Made by a program: the position numbers and the translations under genes. The notes below the pieces were generated by a model, which searched no databases, was not told the DNA's origin, and saw only the letters and a program-made list of their open reading frames with translations. A stretch of DNA of 64,000 nucleotides, taken from contig NC_089439.1 in the NCBI RefSeq assembly GCF_026210795.1, positions 1,550,001 to 1,614,000 of the forward strand, in the 5' to 3' direction. The DNA is from Rhizophagus irregularis (lineage: Eukaryota; Glomeromycota; Glomeromycetes; Glomerales; Glomeraceae). Shown here piece after piece: positions 12,373 to 22,501 of this stretch (positions are counted from its first letter, which is position 1; the number at the start of each line of letters is the position of its first letter).

Positions 12373-14049
12373 TGGTCGGCCTCTTGGCAAAGGCGCCTTG
12401 TCAAGAAGCTAATGGGTAAATAGATTTTGCACCAGCTCATACCTAGGTATTTTTGTGAGAAACAGGGGAGGGGGGGGGTAATAATTTTTTTTGTCTCTTG
12501 CGTCATTGATCGACTATGGTTGTCCGGGACATCATTAGCCGAAAAAAATACTTGTACCAGTGTTATCATGACAATCTGAACAAAATGCAGTTACACTGTA
12601 ATGAATATGTTAACTGTGACTCTTCTCTTTTTTCTACTATTAGTTATTCATCACTAATCGCATTTGGGTTGATAGATTGTCTCTTTTCTTTAATCAACGA
12701 TGATCCATCAACAATAGAACAAATCGAAAAACTTCATTATCAGCTAATTTCCCAATGAACCCAGGAGCCTAGGTTCCTATCTGAAAGGTACTACGTAGAA
12801 CCTCCTCTTGTTAAAAGCGTGGTTGAGCGGCAAGAGCCCTTGGCTGGGTGAAACCCACGGTCAGTTCAGAGTGTCATGTGCATTGATCCCTTGATTTGTA
12901 TATTCTATCCTAAACGAACTGTGAACAAACATTTTTTCTGTTCTTTTTCTCTTGTGTAACAACGATAAATTTCCAACATATTGTCGATTACTGAGGTTAA
13001 CGAAAAAATTGCCAACAAGCTACCTAACCGGTTCTCGAGAAACTTACTTCTGAAAATTAATGTCTCGCATTTTGTCCAGTGATTACATAATCACACATTA
13101 CTTTACCGGGATAATTAACTCCAAAAAGGATCTGAATCATCGACACAAGTAATCACGTAAATGATACAAACGAATAAACAAATATTATAACTAGATCATG
13201 AGCTGCCGTTGTACAAAATAAATATTTCTGCGGAGATGGGATCACGTTACATTCTATGCCATAGAAAAGAGTATCACATGATTCCTTCATAGGAAGGGTA
13301 GAACAAAACAGCACTTGTTATTGACTAGCTTATACATAATTTTTCTCCATAATATAAGTCGACGAATATGAATAGTAAATGACTCCTTTGCCTAGTTAAG
13401 TAGAACAGAAACAAAATTACCTGTTTATCGCTTTGCTTATAAACTCTGGGCCAATATTTATCCGATTAACTATTTCAACATAATTTCTGGTTTGTTCTTC
13501 TACGAATTATATTGGCAATACACTAGAAATCTTTTCCATTGCTTTTTCACAAGGCTCTAAGTTCAGGAATTATATTGCTGTCGAATTCATATGGAACGAT
13601 TCCATTTTCCAAAGTCTTTTATTGTCATTAGTACAGACGTCAGAAATATATATTCCTTCTCCAACAACAAGATGAGTACATTATTCCCCATCTTTGGGAT
13701 AGGTAAGAGAAATAGTAAATGATACGAGATGTAAGAAAGAATAAAATAAACAACTTTTACATGCATCAAACCTACTAAGTAAATAAACCTCTCTACTAGC
13801 ATGAGCATGGAACATACTAGAAAGATATTTATGATCACGTGTGATAACCAGAATTTAGTCATTAGTCGAATTTCCTAGCATCGATTCTAATAATTATAAA
13901 ATGAATAATTCCTTTGCAGTTTTACCTCGTTTGTTAATAAATCAGTATGTTAGTCAAAAGCTAGCCAGATTTGAATGTATGAATGTAACGTTTTTTTCGA
14001 AAAATATTGGTTTATAATACTATGAATTCAATGTTTTATTGTTCTATAG

Positions 14050-14841
14050 AATAATACAGATGTAATCGATTTTTTTGAAGAGTATGAACAGTTTAAACTG
14101 AAATTAGAAAAACACACTGAAGAATATAAAAAGAAAAAGTTACAAGAAAAAAAATATTTATGGAAAGTGATCGGTTTAAAGGCAAAGTAGTTTCATATAC
14201 TGTATATTTCATATTTTGCAAATTGCGGCTTAAAATGCTTATATTGTTATTTATTACAAATCGCTACTAGTTGACACAAGTGGTTGTTCTCGGTTAGACA
14301 ACATAAATCAAACTGTCTTAAATATTATTGAATTGAGTAAGGTCTTTCCAAAGGAAAAAATCGTTGACGATGTAGATGAGATAACCATGGATAGTTCATT
14401 CATCAAAAAACTGCTAAATGTAGTATCAGGTAATAACAGTCGGAGACTGGGCTATGCCCATAATTTATACTACGTTGCTCGGGTATAATATTTATATCTT
14501 TAATTTGTATAACATATTATTAGGTCTTTATTCTCATGAAAATAAGAAAGATATTTTGTGGAACGAATATACTTTTTTATTCAATGAGAGAAAGGTTTTC
14601 TCGTACAAAATTTTCGTATAAAACAGTGGTTAAAGAACTAAGAGATATGAATTTCTGCATTAGTGAAAATACTTTATCTAGGTTCTATCGGCGTGTTTGC
14701 ACTGAACTCTCTTCGGTAGTAAAACAGAACGTTAATACCTTGGTTTTTGGTTGTTATAGTAACATTCTTTTTTACTACACTAGTAATAATCCAGTATTTA
14801 ATTCTTTTCGAATGGATAGATTTCGTAGACTAGAGATGTAG
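14050..14841 (+). pseudogene. broken gene: coiled-coil plus HTH-like C-terminus
   Basis: Three exon-like blocks. About 14050-14190 encodes a charged helix (EEYEQFKLKLEKHTEEYK); 14271-14429 encodes DNINQTVLNIIELSKVFPKE with GT at 14430; 14524-14841 encodes SHENKKDILWNEYTFLFNER and then, one frame over, FSYKTVVKELRDMNFCISEN followed by TLSRFYRR. The frame change at about 14600 means a 1-nt indel, and in the first frame a TAA follows shortly. The last block matches the C-termini at 33.5-34.4 and 36.7-37.1 kb, an HTH-like fold by appearance. A double hairpin (14438-14459) sits inside the second intron. The function of the family is unknown to me. Confidence 0.55.
14438..14459. repeat. double-hairpin element inside an intron
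   Basis: AGTC-GGA-GACT joined to GGGC-TAT-GCCC. Read on the other strand it is GGGC-ATA-GCCC then AGTC-TCC-GACT, that is, the GCTC/AGTC type with its first stem replaced by a different but still paired stem. Confidence 0.7.
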
Positions 14842-14859
14842 ACTATATTATTATAATAT

Positions 14860-15810
14860 TTCCTGGAAATGACCCAAGGTCACAGTTATCTTGTTTTTTG
14901 TATTTTGATCTTATGTTGAAATTCTTATAAAATTCTGATATATGAAAAGTTGAGCAAAGTATGGTCGACGTATTATTATTTGTATTGATTCTACTCTATA
15001 AGATTAAAGAACCGTGAGCATAGCTCAGTTCTACTAGTTTCAGAATGAACAATATATTACCTTTGCAATTTATTAATACTCGTTTACCGTCTTGAATTTG
15101 GATTCGTGGAGAATAACTGGAAAGCACAGGTACCAATGAGTCAAGGCCTTATCTTACCAAGACTTCTTCAGTGGAACTAATTTACCTGAAGGGCGCTAAA
15201 AGCGTAGTATTAAGAAAACGGCTGTTCTTTCTACATACCTTAACAGAACTTAACAGGTAGAAGATTTGTCGCTTGCCCAAACTTAAACCTTCAACTATCT
15301 TGAAAATGTACAACTATTGATCTTTTTTTCCAGTTATACCATCACGAGCGAAACATGTGTGGCGGACACTGAAAAAAGAAATCTAACGTTGTACAGATAG
15401 CCATGATACGGACAGGTTGTTATAACATTTTTCATCCCACTTTCTTAATGGCAACTTTGTATTTAATGTGTGCAGTTTACGATGAAAAGAAATAAGCCAA
15501 CCGTGACCCTCAGGGTCACAGTCTCGTTGTTCGTGATGAATATTACACTAATTTTGTACTAGTAAGGTGTAACTGTTTAGAATTTAGTAGTGCAGATCAT
15601 ATAAGCCACATAGGGTAGACAAAATCAGCCCATTCCAATAATGCCTTAAGACTGTACCAACGATGATCTCCTAATTTAGGCCGATGGTACGATTTGGGAC
15701 ATGGTTGATTTGGTCTACAACAAAGATTCTATATAGGATCGGATATTAGTAATTCAATTATGGTTACACGAATTCTACATTAATTAGTGATCAAAAAAAC
15801 TTTACTCTTT
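14860..15810. other. intergenic, with GTGACC-type hairpins
   Basis: No gene. A block at 14886-14934 (GGTCACAGTTATCTTG and following) is repeated at 22.78-22.82 kb. A 7-bp hairpin, GTGACCC-TCA-GGGTCAC, lies at 15503-15519, preceded by CCAAC and followed by AGTCTCGTTG, the flanks shared by this hairpin family. Confidence 0.55.
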
Positions 15811-15816
15811 TTTTTG

Positions 15817-16901
15817 TTACTTATTTCGAAATAACAAGCGAGAAAATAATAGTTGAAAACAGTAATAGTTGGCAGGTGGAGTAACAAGACAAATAGTTAA
15901 CATACCAAAAGGATATAGAATATGGAATATACACTTGGGTACTTTTCTGAAATGAGAAGCATCGGACAAAAAAAGATGACGACGTAACAAATTATTATTT
16001 AGTTTGTACATTGCTTTTAATACTGAGACCGGACCCAAATATTTACCATCACGTTTAACGATTATGTTTTCACTAGCATGATTCGATTTAGGTTTAGTTA
16101 TTTTTTCTTTTTCAGGAATTTCATTAAGAATCCATTCTTCAAGTTTTTTCAACGTAATAATCCCACTCTTTCCCTTTTTCTCGTCGTCTATAACAATAGC
16201 TACTGTGAGTTTACCATCGATAATATCTGTGACCTATGATTATAAAAAATTAGTTTCCATTTTACCGATAACCCATCCTTTTGTTAAGCATCACGTACCT
16301 CAATTTCACGATCAACAAATGTCGACCCATAATTTTTTATTATACATAACCAATCACCCTTTTTAATAATTTCCCATTCAATTGTCTGTTTCAGTTCATC
16401 ACCGCTACTAGGCAGAGGATGTTTATCTGGAGGAAAATTGTTAAATCAACATATAAGTTGTACTGCCGTACGGATTTTACAATCAAATAAGGCCTCACCA
16501 ATAGTTGATCTTCCTCGAGGGCTTGGACTATCAAATAATAAAGTACTAGCGTGTTCATCTTTATTAAAAAATGTTTAATCATGATACTATTAAAATGTAC
16601 AATAGCTCTATAATCACTCACCCGTAGTACTAATGCTGAACGATTTAAACGAACCAGATAACCTCACCTCGTCAACTAAGTCCATAATACTATTTGCAGA
16701 TTTATATTTTATTCCGAATACATTCATAAGAATTTCTATGGTCCAGCGAAGAAAGGCCTTGCCATTTACATTTTCTTTTCGAATTTTTTCAATGTCATTT
16801 TGATCAAAGTTGTAATCATTAACCTTCGATTCGAGAAAACAAATGACTTCGTCTGAAGTCCATTTTTGAGGCGGCTTTTCGTCAGGAGGAGCACTTGTCA
16901 T
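15817..16901 (-). pseudogene. SAM-domain gene with one premature stop
   Basis: Three exons: 16901-16622, 16558-16299 and 16237-15817, with GTGAGT and GTACGT donors and consistent phase. Exon 1 holds a SAM-like domain (KWTSDEVICFLES, then DIEKIRKENVNGKAFL, ANSIMDLVDEV). Exon 2 continues STLLFDSPSPRGRSTIGEAL and EWEIIKKGDWLCIIKNYGST; exon 3 has DIIDGKLTVAIVIDDEKKGK. SAM domains mediate protein-protein or RNA contacts; the partner is unknown. Exon 2 has an in-frame TGA at 16448-16446, with open frame on both sides. An upstream in-frame ATG at about 16925 gives MGLYTYRV before the chosen start; a similar leader precedes the SAM gene at 41.2 kb, so the start is ambiguous. Could be a recent pseudogene or a sequencing error. 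Confidence 0.6.
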
Positions 16902-17984
16902 GACCCTGTACGTGTAAAGGCCCATTATTGATAAAGTTACGTATTTATATTCAATTTTTAATTGGAACTGAGCCATTTCCTCGAAGGTTAAAGTCAATCC
17001 AAAATTAACTCCTTTCCCACGACAAACCTGAATCATTGGTCAATCGCTGCGCCTAATAAGATAATGATCCTAATTTGACTAGTACTGCGGCGAATGAGAA
17101 GATTTTCTGTTACCCACTTTTATTTGATACCTTAATTACCATAAAAGGCATAACCCAAAAAATGTTTCATTAATATAAATGTGACATGTCCCGATTATAC
17201 AGTACTTATGTGCAAATTAATCATCACAAAAAGCTTAGCAGTTAGTCGTTTACTAATTGATGATTTATGTTCGTACAACTAGTTACTGCGCTGTATAAAT
17301 AAATGTCATGAACTGTGTGTATATTGTATCTCAAATGAATACCGAAAAAATTTGCATCAATATAGTTATTTATTTACAGGAAAATGCAATAGAAAATGAA
17401 TAAACAAGCGGGTTGAGATCATCAACAACATTACAATTTACTGTGTTACAATCATATTAATAGTCGGAATATAATTCTCATATAAGTCATGCGAGAAGAC
17501 TGTGAACCGCCACATCTGAAATTGTATTAACTTCCCATGACAAATAAACCCTCTTCGGATAATCGAACTGAGTATGCTTCCCGTATTTCCATCTCTAACT
17601 TTCTATTCTGTATTCTTTATTCTTATATGGTTCGATCACAAAAGCATTCCCTCCAATGAACTTTGTGCATATAGCTGTCATGATTCTACAGATAACGTAC
17701 TTTTTTGTGCGTGCCGTTAATCTATTATCAAGTATAAATTTGTACGCAAACGGTGAGAAAGATGTGCCAATAACTGCGGTGTAGTAATATGGCCAACAAT
17801 TTGTAGCCTACATTATTTATTGCTGATTGATGGACTAAGTAACCCATTCTCTTTTTTTTGAAATTCGTTTTAATGGTGGAAAATAAACATTTACAGAACT
17901 CGTTGTATGACAGATATGTCCTTCACATTAATGCAAGAGGGTAGTTCCGATATATTGTTGACCTTCTCTATGTAGCTAGTAAAT

Positions 17985-18300
17985 CCACATAGCACGGTTT
18001 TCGGAAAATAGTTTTGCCGTTAGTTATCTAAACTAAAAGGCACGTGCTTTCTCATCATGTGACACGATGAACAATGTTTAGAGTGTCATGTGCCTCCTAG
18101 CCATGTAGAGTACTTTTCGAGAAGATCAGTTTCTCTTTTTAATGTAGGCGGGTCTTTGACCTCTGATCAAGTGTTTCTCTTTATACATAGCTACTTTCTT
18201 GTATTGTACACATTATGTATTCCACTTCTCACGACCTACTATAAATAAAAAAAAAAAGCGAATCAGAGCCATGCGTACACAGAAAGTTTATAGTGTAATA
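17985..18300. repeat. dispersed repeat R2, copy 1
   Basis: Shares 'TTCGGAAAATAGTTTTGCCG', 'TGTTTAGAGTGTCATGTG' and 'GCGAATCAGAG.CATGC' in the same order with 36.06-36.22 kb, with indels between. Non-coding. Confidence 0.65.
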
Positions 18301-18715
18301 AGAGTAATATTTCTTTTTTGATTTTTGAATACGGAATAAATAAAACGAGTTATACAAAATGCGGATGTACATGGTTATCTTTTGGGCACAAAGAATTAAG
18401 TATTTCATTTAGAAAAATCCTAACAGAAGAACATATTAACCTTGGTTCCCGTTTTTGCTATAAAAGGAATGCATCCAATTACCAGAATATGTAATATTAA
18501 GATATTCATTTTCAAGATATAATATACTCCTTATTTTTAAAGTTACACAGTAGATACAAGTGTCTGGGCAACATTATGGAAGACCTTGGCCGACATTATG
18601 AATTAACGCATTACATTCTCTTATAGTGTGATATATTTGTCTGGTGCAGATTACAGTTACCAATACGAAACATCTTCCACGTATTGATACTAGACCGTAT
18701 TTTGATGTATATTTT

Positions 18716-18985
18716 TTTGAAAACAGTTCCCTGTATATTTTTCTTCACTTCGTTCAGAAAATCATACAGATTTTTCCTGCAGACATGATTAATGTATTTC
18801 ATATACGTATATATCTCGTAAAAAAATGTATACAAAATATCTTCATGATTTTTCGAGGAACGAGGAGGCTAATTTAGCCCATTCCATGAAATTATGAAGG
18901 GAGTGTCACGTGATTTAATCATAATTTATTCGGATATATAAACTAAACGACACTTATTCATTCATAATACATTTTGCCCAACAAC
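18716..18985. repeat. inverted duplicate of 51.19-51.45 kb
   Basis: 'GAAAATCATACAGATTTTTC', 'TGCAGACATGATTAATGTAT' and 'CATGATTTTTCGAGGAACG' occur here on the plus strand and at 51.3-51.43 kb on the minus strand, with high identity over about 220 bp. A hairpin, GGCTAA-T-TTAGCC followed by CAT-TCC-ATG (about 18869-18890), is present in this copy only. Confidence 0.7.
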
Positions 18986-19559
18986 GAGACCCTTGACCTG
19001 AGATCACAGTTACCTTGGATCTGGTGAACCCAAGGCAGTCTAACTGGTCAGGGTAGATAGATATATCTTGCCTAGAAGGATCGGACAATTTCAAGAACGT
19101 TGAGTATATGGGACCAGTTGGTAAAATTTTTGTCGGTAAGTTTTAGTTATACATTTTTAGTCGAACATTTTTAGTTGAACATTTTTAGTAGTACAATTTT
19201 AGTCGTAAATTTTGAATTTTGTATTATTTATTAGTAATTATAAAATCATGCAATTTCAGCTAATTTCAACCATTTAGACCCTCAAAATAGTCAAATCAAA
19301 ATTATTTCAGTTTTGTGTATAGTAAAGTTTGCGAAAATAACCATATTAGTATCTTTTTTTTGTGATAATATCGAATAAATAATTGACAAATGATCGGCAA
19401 AATGATCAGCGATAATGTGATAATATGAGGATGTCCGCCCTGTTGTTCCAAGTGGTTGGTAATATGGACATCAAGTAGATTGTTGTTATCCATTATGATC
19501 TGAGGAATTGAAAAGCAAAGTAAACCACCATTTATATTCATCAACGGTATCCGGTTTAC

Positions 19560-20130
19560 GGCTAGCACTGTCCAACGCTAAATGTATAATGTGCTTTATG
19601 ATTTATATTTGATCAGGTGCATTATGAATAATTTTCTGTATTAGGTGTAGATGATGATCATTGCCCAAAAACTAGGCCATGCCTACGAAGTAAATTTTCG
19701 AATAACGAGACTGTGGCCAATGGGTCACGGTCGCCTTATCATAATTCCACTAAACTGTCCAATATGTTTTACGAAAAGTATCATATTTATTAAGTCAACG
19801 GTATAATTCAGAAATTTAATAAGATTATGGAATACGTTTTCGTTTGCCATCACAAACACTATATAAAATAAAATATGTGCCCCTTAGACAGTCTACGACT
19901 GATAGTATATTTTTTCGTATAAGAATAGTGAAACAACATCATGTACAAAAATAAATTAGAAGGGGACGTTAAACATTTCTTGTACTAAACATTTCTTGTA
20001 CTACACAATAAAAGTGGTAATTCAACAGTTTTTCTTGTGATCGCATGACATATAATACACATATCAGACGAGATTAAGTAAACACTACGAATAACTTAGA
20101 TCATCCATTATTATAACGAAAGAATTGTTG
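19560..20130. repeat. dispersed repeat R3, copy 1
   Basis: About 550 bp matching 31.24-31.77 kb in order: 'GATGATCATTGCCCAAAAA', hairpin AGGC-CAT-GCCT, 'CGAATAACGAGACTGTG', a GTGACC-type hairpin, 'TATGGAATACGTTTTCGTTT' and 'CAGACGAGATTAAGTAAAC'. Non-coding in both copies. Confidence 0.75.
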
Positions 20131-20429
20131 TTACACAAATCAGTTCAGAAGAAACGTGTCATTGACATATATAAAACAAGTAATCATCGACATTGTTCCG
20201 AATGAACTTAAATAGGCCATTTGAAAAATATCTGGTCATAGTTGCTGATGGTGTGGATTGAACACGTCTTTTTTTTTACAAACCATAATCTATGTTGTCT
20301 ATAGATAAGCGGGATAATTAAAAATGTCGAAAAAAAAAATGGAAGTCATAAATAAATGACTACGGTTATAATTAATGGCGTAGTTACTGCGGAGTCTGTC
20401 TCTGAAACTAATACCAGCTTCTACCTACT

Positions 20430-20980
20430 AGCGTCACTGCAACAGAAGAAAAAATGCTCCCACTCAAGCTGAAGTGGTTCGAAAATATAAAACGAAGGTG
20501 CTTGTACATTTCTTGCGTAAGGAGTGCTTGACGAGGATGACTTGAAGATCATTGAAAAAGAAAAGATTACTGGCGTGCTTTCTCAAGAAAACCGAAGAAA
20601 ACTTCACAGTTTTGGTTTAAGTTTTGGACCCGCTTCAGACCTTGCGAGCTTCGCTAAGGAACTTGGCAATCGTAAATTAAAGTCGTTCTCTTTGTACAGG
20701 AGTTTGAAAGACTTAAGTGATGTGCCGGAGAAATATGGGATTGTTAGCGGAGATATAACTCGCATTCCACACTTCATACCACGTAAGTAATATCAGATTA
20801 AAGGAGTTCTTTTTTATATACTGTATCTCGAGCTCACAAATAATAAAGCCACCCCGACATCAACGAAAGCGAATATAATTGGTGAAGAAAACACTGGCCG
20901 TGTTGACAATGCAATCAAAAAAAATATCAGCGAGGGTATCTATAGCACGAGCAGGATTGAGTATCGAATTCCCTAACAGA
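20430..20980 (+). pseudogene. relic: SAM-like plus nuclease-like gene
   Basis: A frame around 20463-20520 reads APTQAEVVRKYKTKVLVHFL and stops; the next frame picks up at 20524 as DEDDLKIIEKEKITGVLS, then LHSFGLSFGPASDLASFAKE, up to a GTAAGT donor at about 20784. This is a SAM-like domain cut by a 1-nt frameshift. After a short intron a frame reads IGEENTGRVDNAIKKNISEG and ends at a TAA near 20975; the GEENTGRVD block resembles the start of the PD-(D/E)XK-like module that follows SAM-like domains in this fungal lineage. The rest of the nuclease part is missing. The family match is from memory of such proteins and should be confirmed by alignment. Confidence 0.55.
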
Positions 20981-21851
20981 TTTTAGAGGTTATGGGGTCT
21001 ATTAAAATAGAGCACTAGGTAGCGAGGAGCCCGCAAAGTAGATATTATTGTCAGACCAAAGATATTTAGGAGATACACTTTAGTGAAACTGGCCATAATG
21101 AAACTGGCCAAATTACATACTGTATTTGCATCAGAATCAACTGATTTCCAATGTTTCTGTCTGCAGAACCACCACGCTACTTTCTAGAGATCAACGTTTT
21201 ATTGGATTTCGGGTGAAGCCTAGGCTCCGCCTATGAAGTAGTTTCACTGGAATACATAGGACCGCATTAAGAATTTCTTCGTCTGCCTAAGCGTATACAC
21301 TTGGTAGTGTTATTTTTTGTTCGACAAGTCATACATAATTTCTGTACTACTACTATACAGGGAAAATTCTGTGAATAAAATTCACAATTTCGACGAAAAG
21401 TCACGTGATGGAATTCTGTGAATAAAATGCACAATTTCGATAAAGATGCCATAAAGTTATATTAAAAATTTGAGTTCAGATCGGAATTATATGTATTCTT
21501 CGGGCTCCTTTATAGCATTGAATTTATTAAATTGGAATATCTTTACTGCTTTTTTCCGTTTTACATTGGCGAACTCCTATCAATCGTCGATCACTAAATA
21601 CATCGTACAAGTTTATCAATAGCAAGAAGTATACTGCATTTTACAATAACAATATGGAAAACTTAACTATTCACGGGAAAGTCCATGGTAGTTGAAAAAA
21701 GAGACACAACGTGACACTCAATGTTACTCATCCAATGTTTCGAAACGTAAATACCTTCCATGGTAATAGTCACCATTTACATCATATGGTGCTAAGTGTT
21801 GATTGCCAATAATTCATCCATAAGTCAAAAAATATGGAGTAACGAAAGTGT

Positions 21852-21873
21852 GCTCTTTGAGCAGTCTCTGACT
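21852..21873. repeat. double-hairpin element (GCTC/AGTC type)
   Basis: GCTC-TTT-GAGC joined to AGTC-TCT-GACT. Both loops differ from the 6706 copy by one base while both stems are unchanged. Confidence 0.75.
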
Positions 21874-22382
21874 GATGGTTACTCGAGCAGATGATTCTAT
21901 GTAGAACTATAACGATGAAGATTACATGATCGTTACAATGAAAAAATTGAATATGTGAATTATGATGCCTGAAGGGCATTGCGAAGCAATATGTTTGCTG
22001 CTTCATGGGCTAGTAGTCGATTGTAATGAACAAATTTGGAAATAAACTTTTCGCCTAAAGGGAAAATTTTCTTTAATCACAAAAAAGTTAGACCCAAGTA
22101 GCCTCGACCCTGCGTTAGATTACATCATATACATTTTGTATTATATACAGTAGTATACTGTTGTACGTCAACATCATTGTTGCCAACAAATATATAAATT
22201 GTAATGGGATAAATAGGTTCCTCGTAACAGAATATATTCTCTCATCGTTACCAACAAATATACATTTGTCGTTACAAACTATACACACCCATCGTTACCA
22301 ATAAATACAGTGGTGAGCATAATTTTTTGGAAAAAGAAAGAGGGGCTTTAGCCCATTCCATGCAAAATACGTAAAAACTGCA

Positions 22383-22404
22383 CTTCGAAGAAGGTCCTAC
22401 GGAC
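22383..22404. repeat. double-hairpin element (CTTC/GTCC type)
   Basis: CTTC-GAA-GAAG joined without spacer to GTCC-TAC-GGAC, inside the MITE. The same unit is at 28333-28354, and in reverse orientation with loop AAA at 63006-63027. Confidence 0.75.
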
Positions 22405-22479
22405 TAAAAAACCCATCTAATATAGCCATTTTCCCACATTCGTCATTCCAGTGGAACTGGGCTCTGCCCAAATAATTTT

Positions 22480-22501
22480 GCTCTTCGAGCAGTCTCTGAC
22501 T
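22480..22501. repeat. double-hairpin inserted in a MITE terminal repeat
   Basis: GCTC-TTC-GAGC joined to AGTC-TCT-GACT. The first four bases are the GCTC already present in the terminal repeat of the uninterrupted MITE copy, so the inserted part is 21 bp and uses the target's own bases as its first stem arm. Confidence 0.8.

Larger units (their letters stand above)
11583..12450. repeat. dispersed repeat R1, copy 1
   Basis: Same order of blocks as 34.85-35.64 kb: 'TAAAAGTAGAAGATTG', then 'GTGTTCCATTTGG', 'TTTTGACTGGTCACTCAAAG', 'AAGGATCGGTCAATTTCAAG', a TTTTAGTCATACA tandem array and a pair of inverted hairpins. A partial third copy lies at 18.98-19.2 kb. This copy has an extra hairpin block at 11751-11779. 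No coding capacity seen. Confidence 0.7.
5713..13990. other. gene-poor, repeat-rich intergenic region
   Basis: More than 8 kb with only short frames that carry no recognisable domain (for example 7468-7782, 9589-9837, 13587-13862); I do not support any of them. The content is decayed transposon DNA, short double-hairpin inserts (listed separately), a 15-bp tandem repeat near 12.1 kb and dispersed copies of a 'CTTGCCGCTCAACC' element near 9.93, 10.07-10.18 and 12.76-12.84 kb. Confidence 0.6.
17037..20340. other. intergenic region with several dispersed repeats
   Basis: No supported gene. It contains repeat R2 (17985-18300), half of an inverted duplication (18716-18985), a partial R1 copy (18975-19215) and repeat R3 (19560-20130). 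Confidence 0.55.

Noticed and set aside
12516..12758. 80-aa frame after repeat R1
   Set aside because: Not conserved in the R1 copy at 35 kb and lacks any motif.
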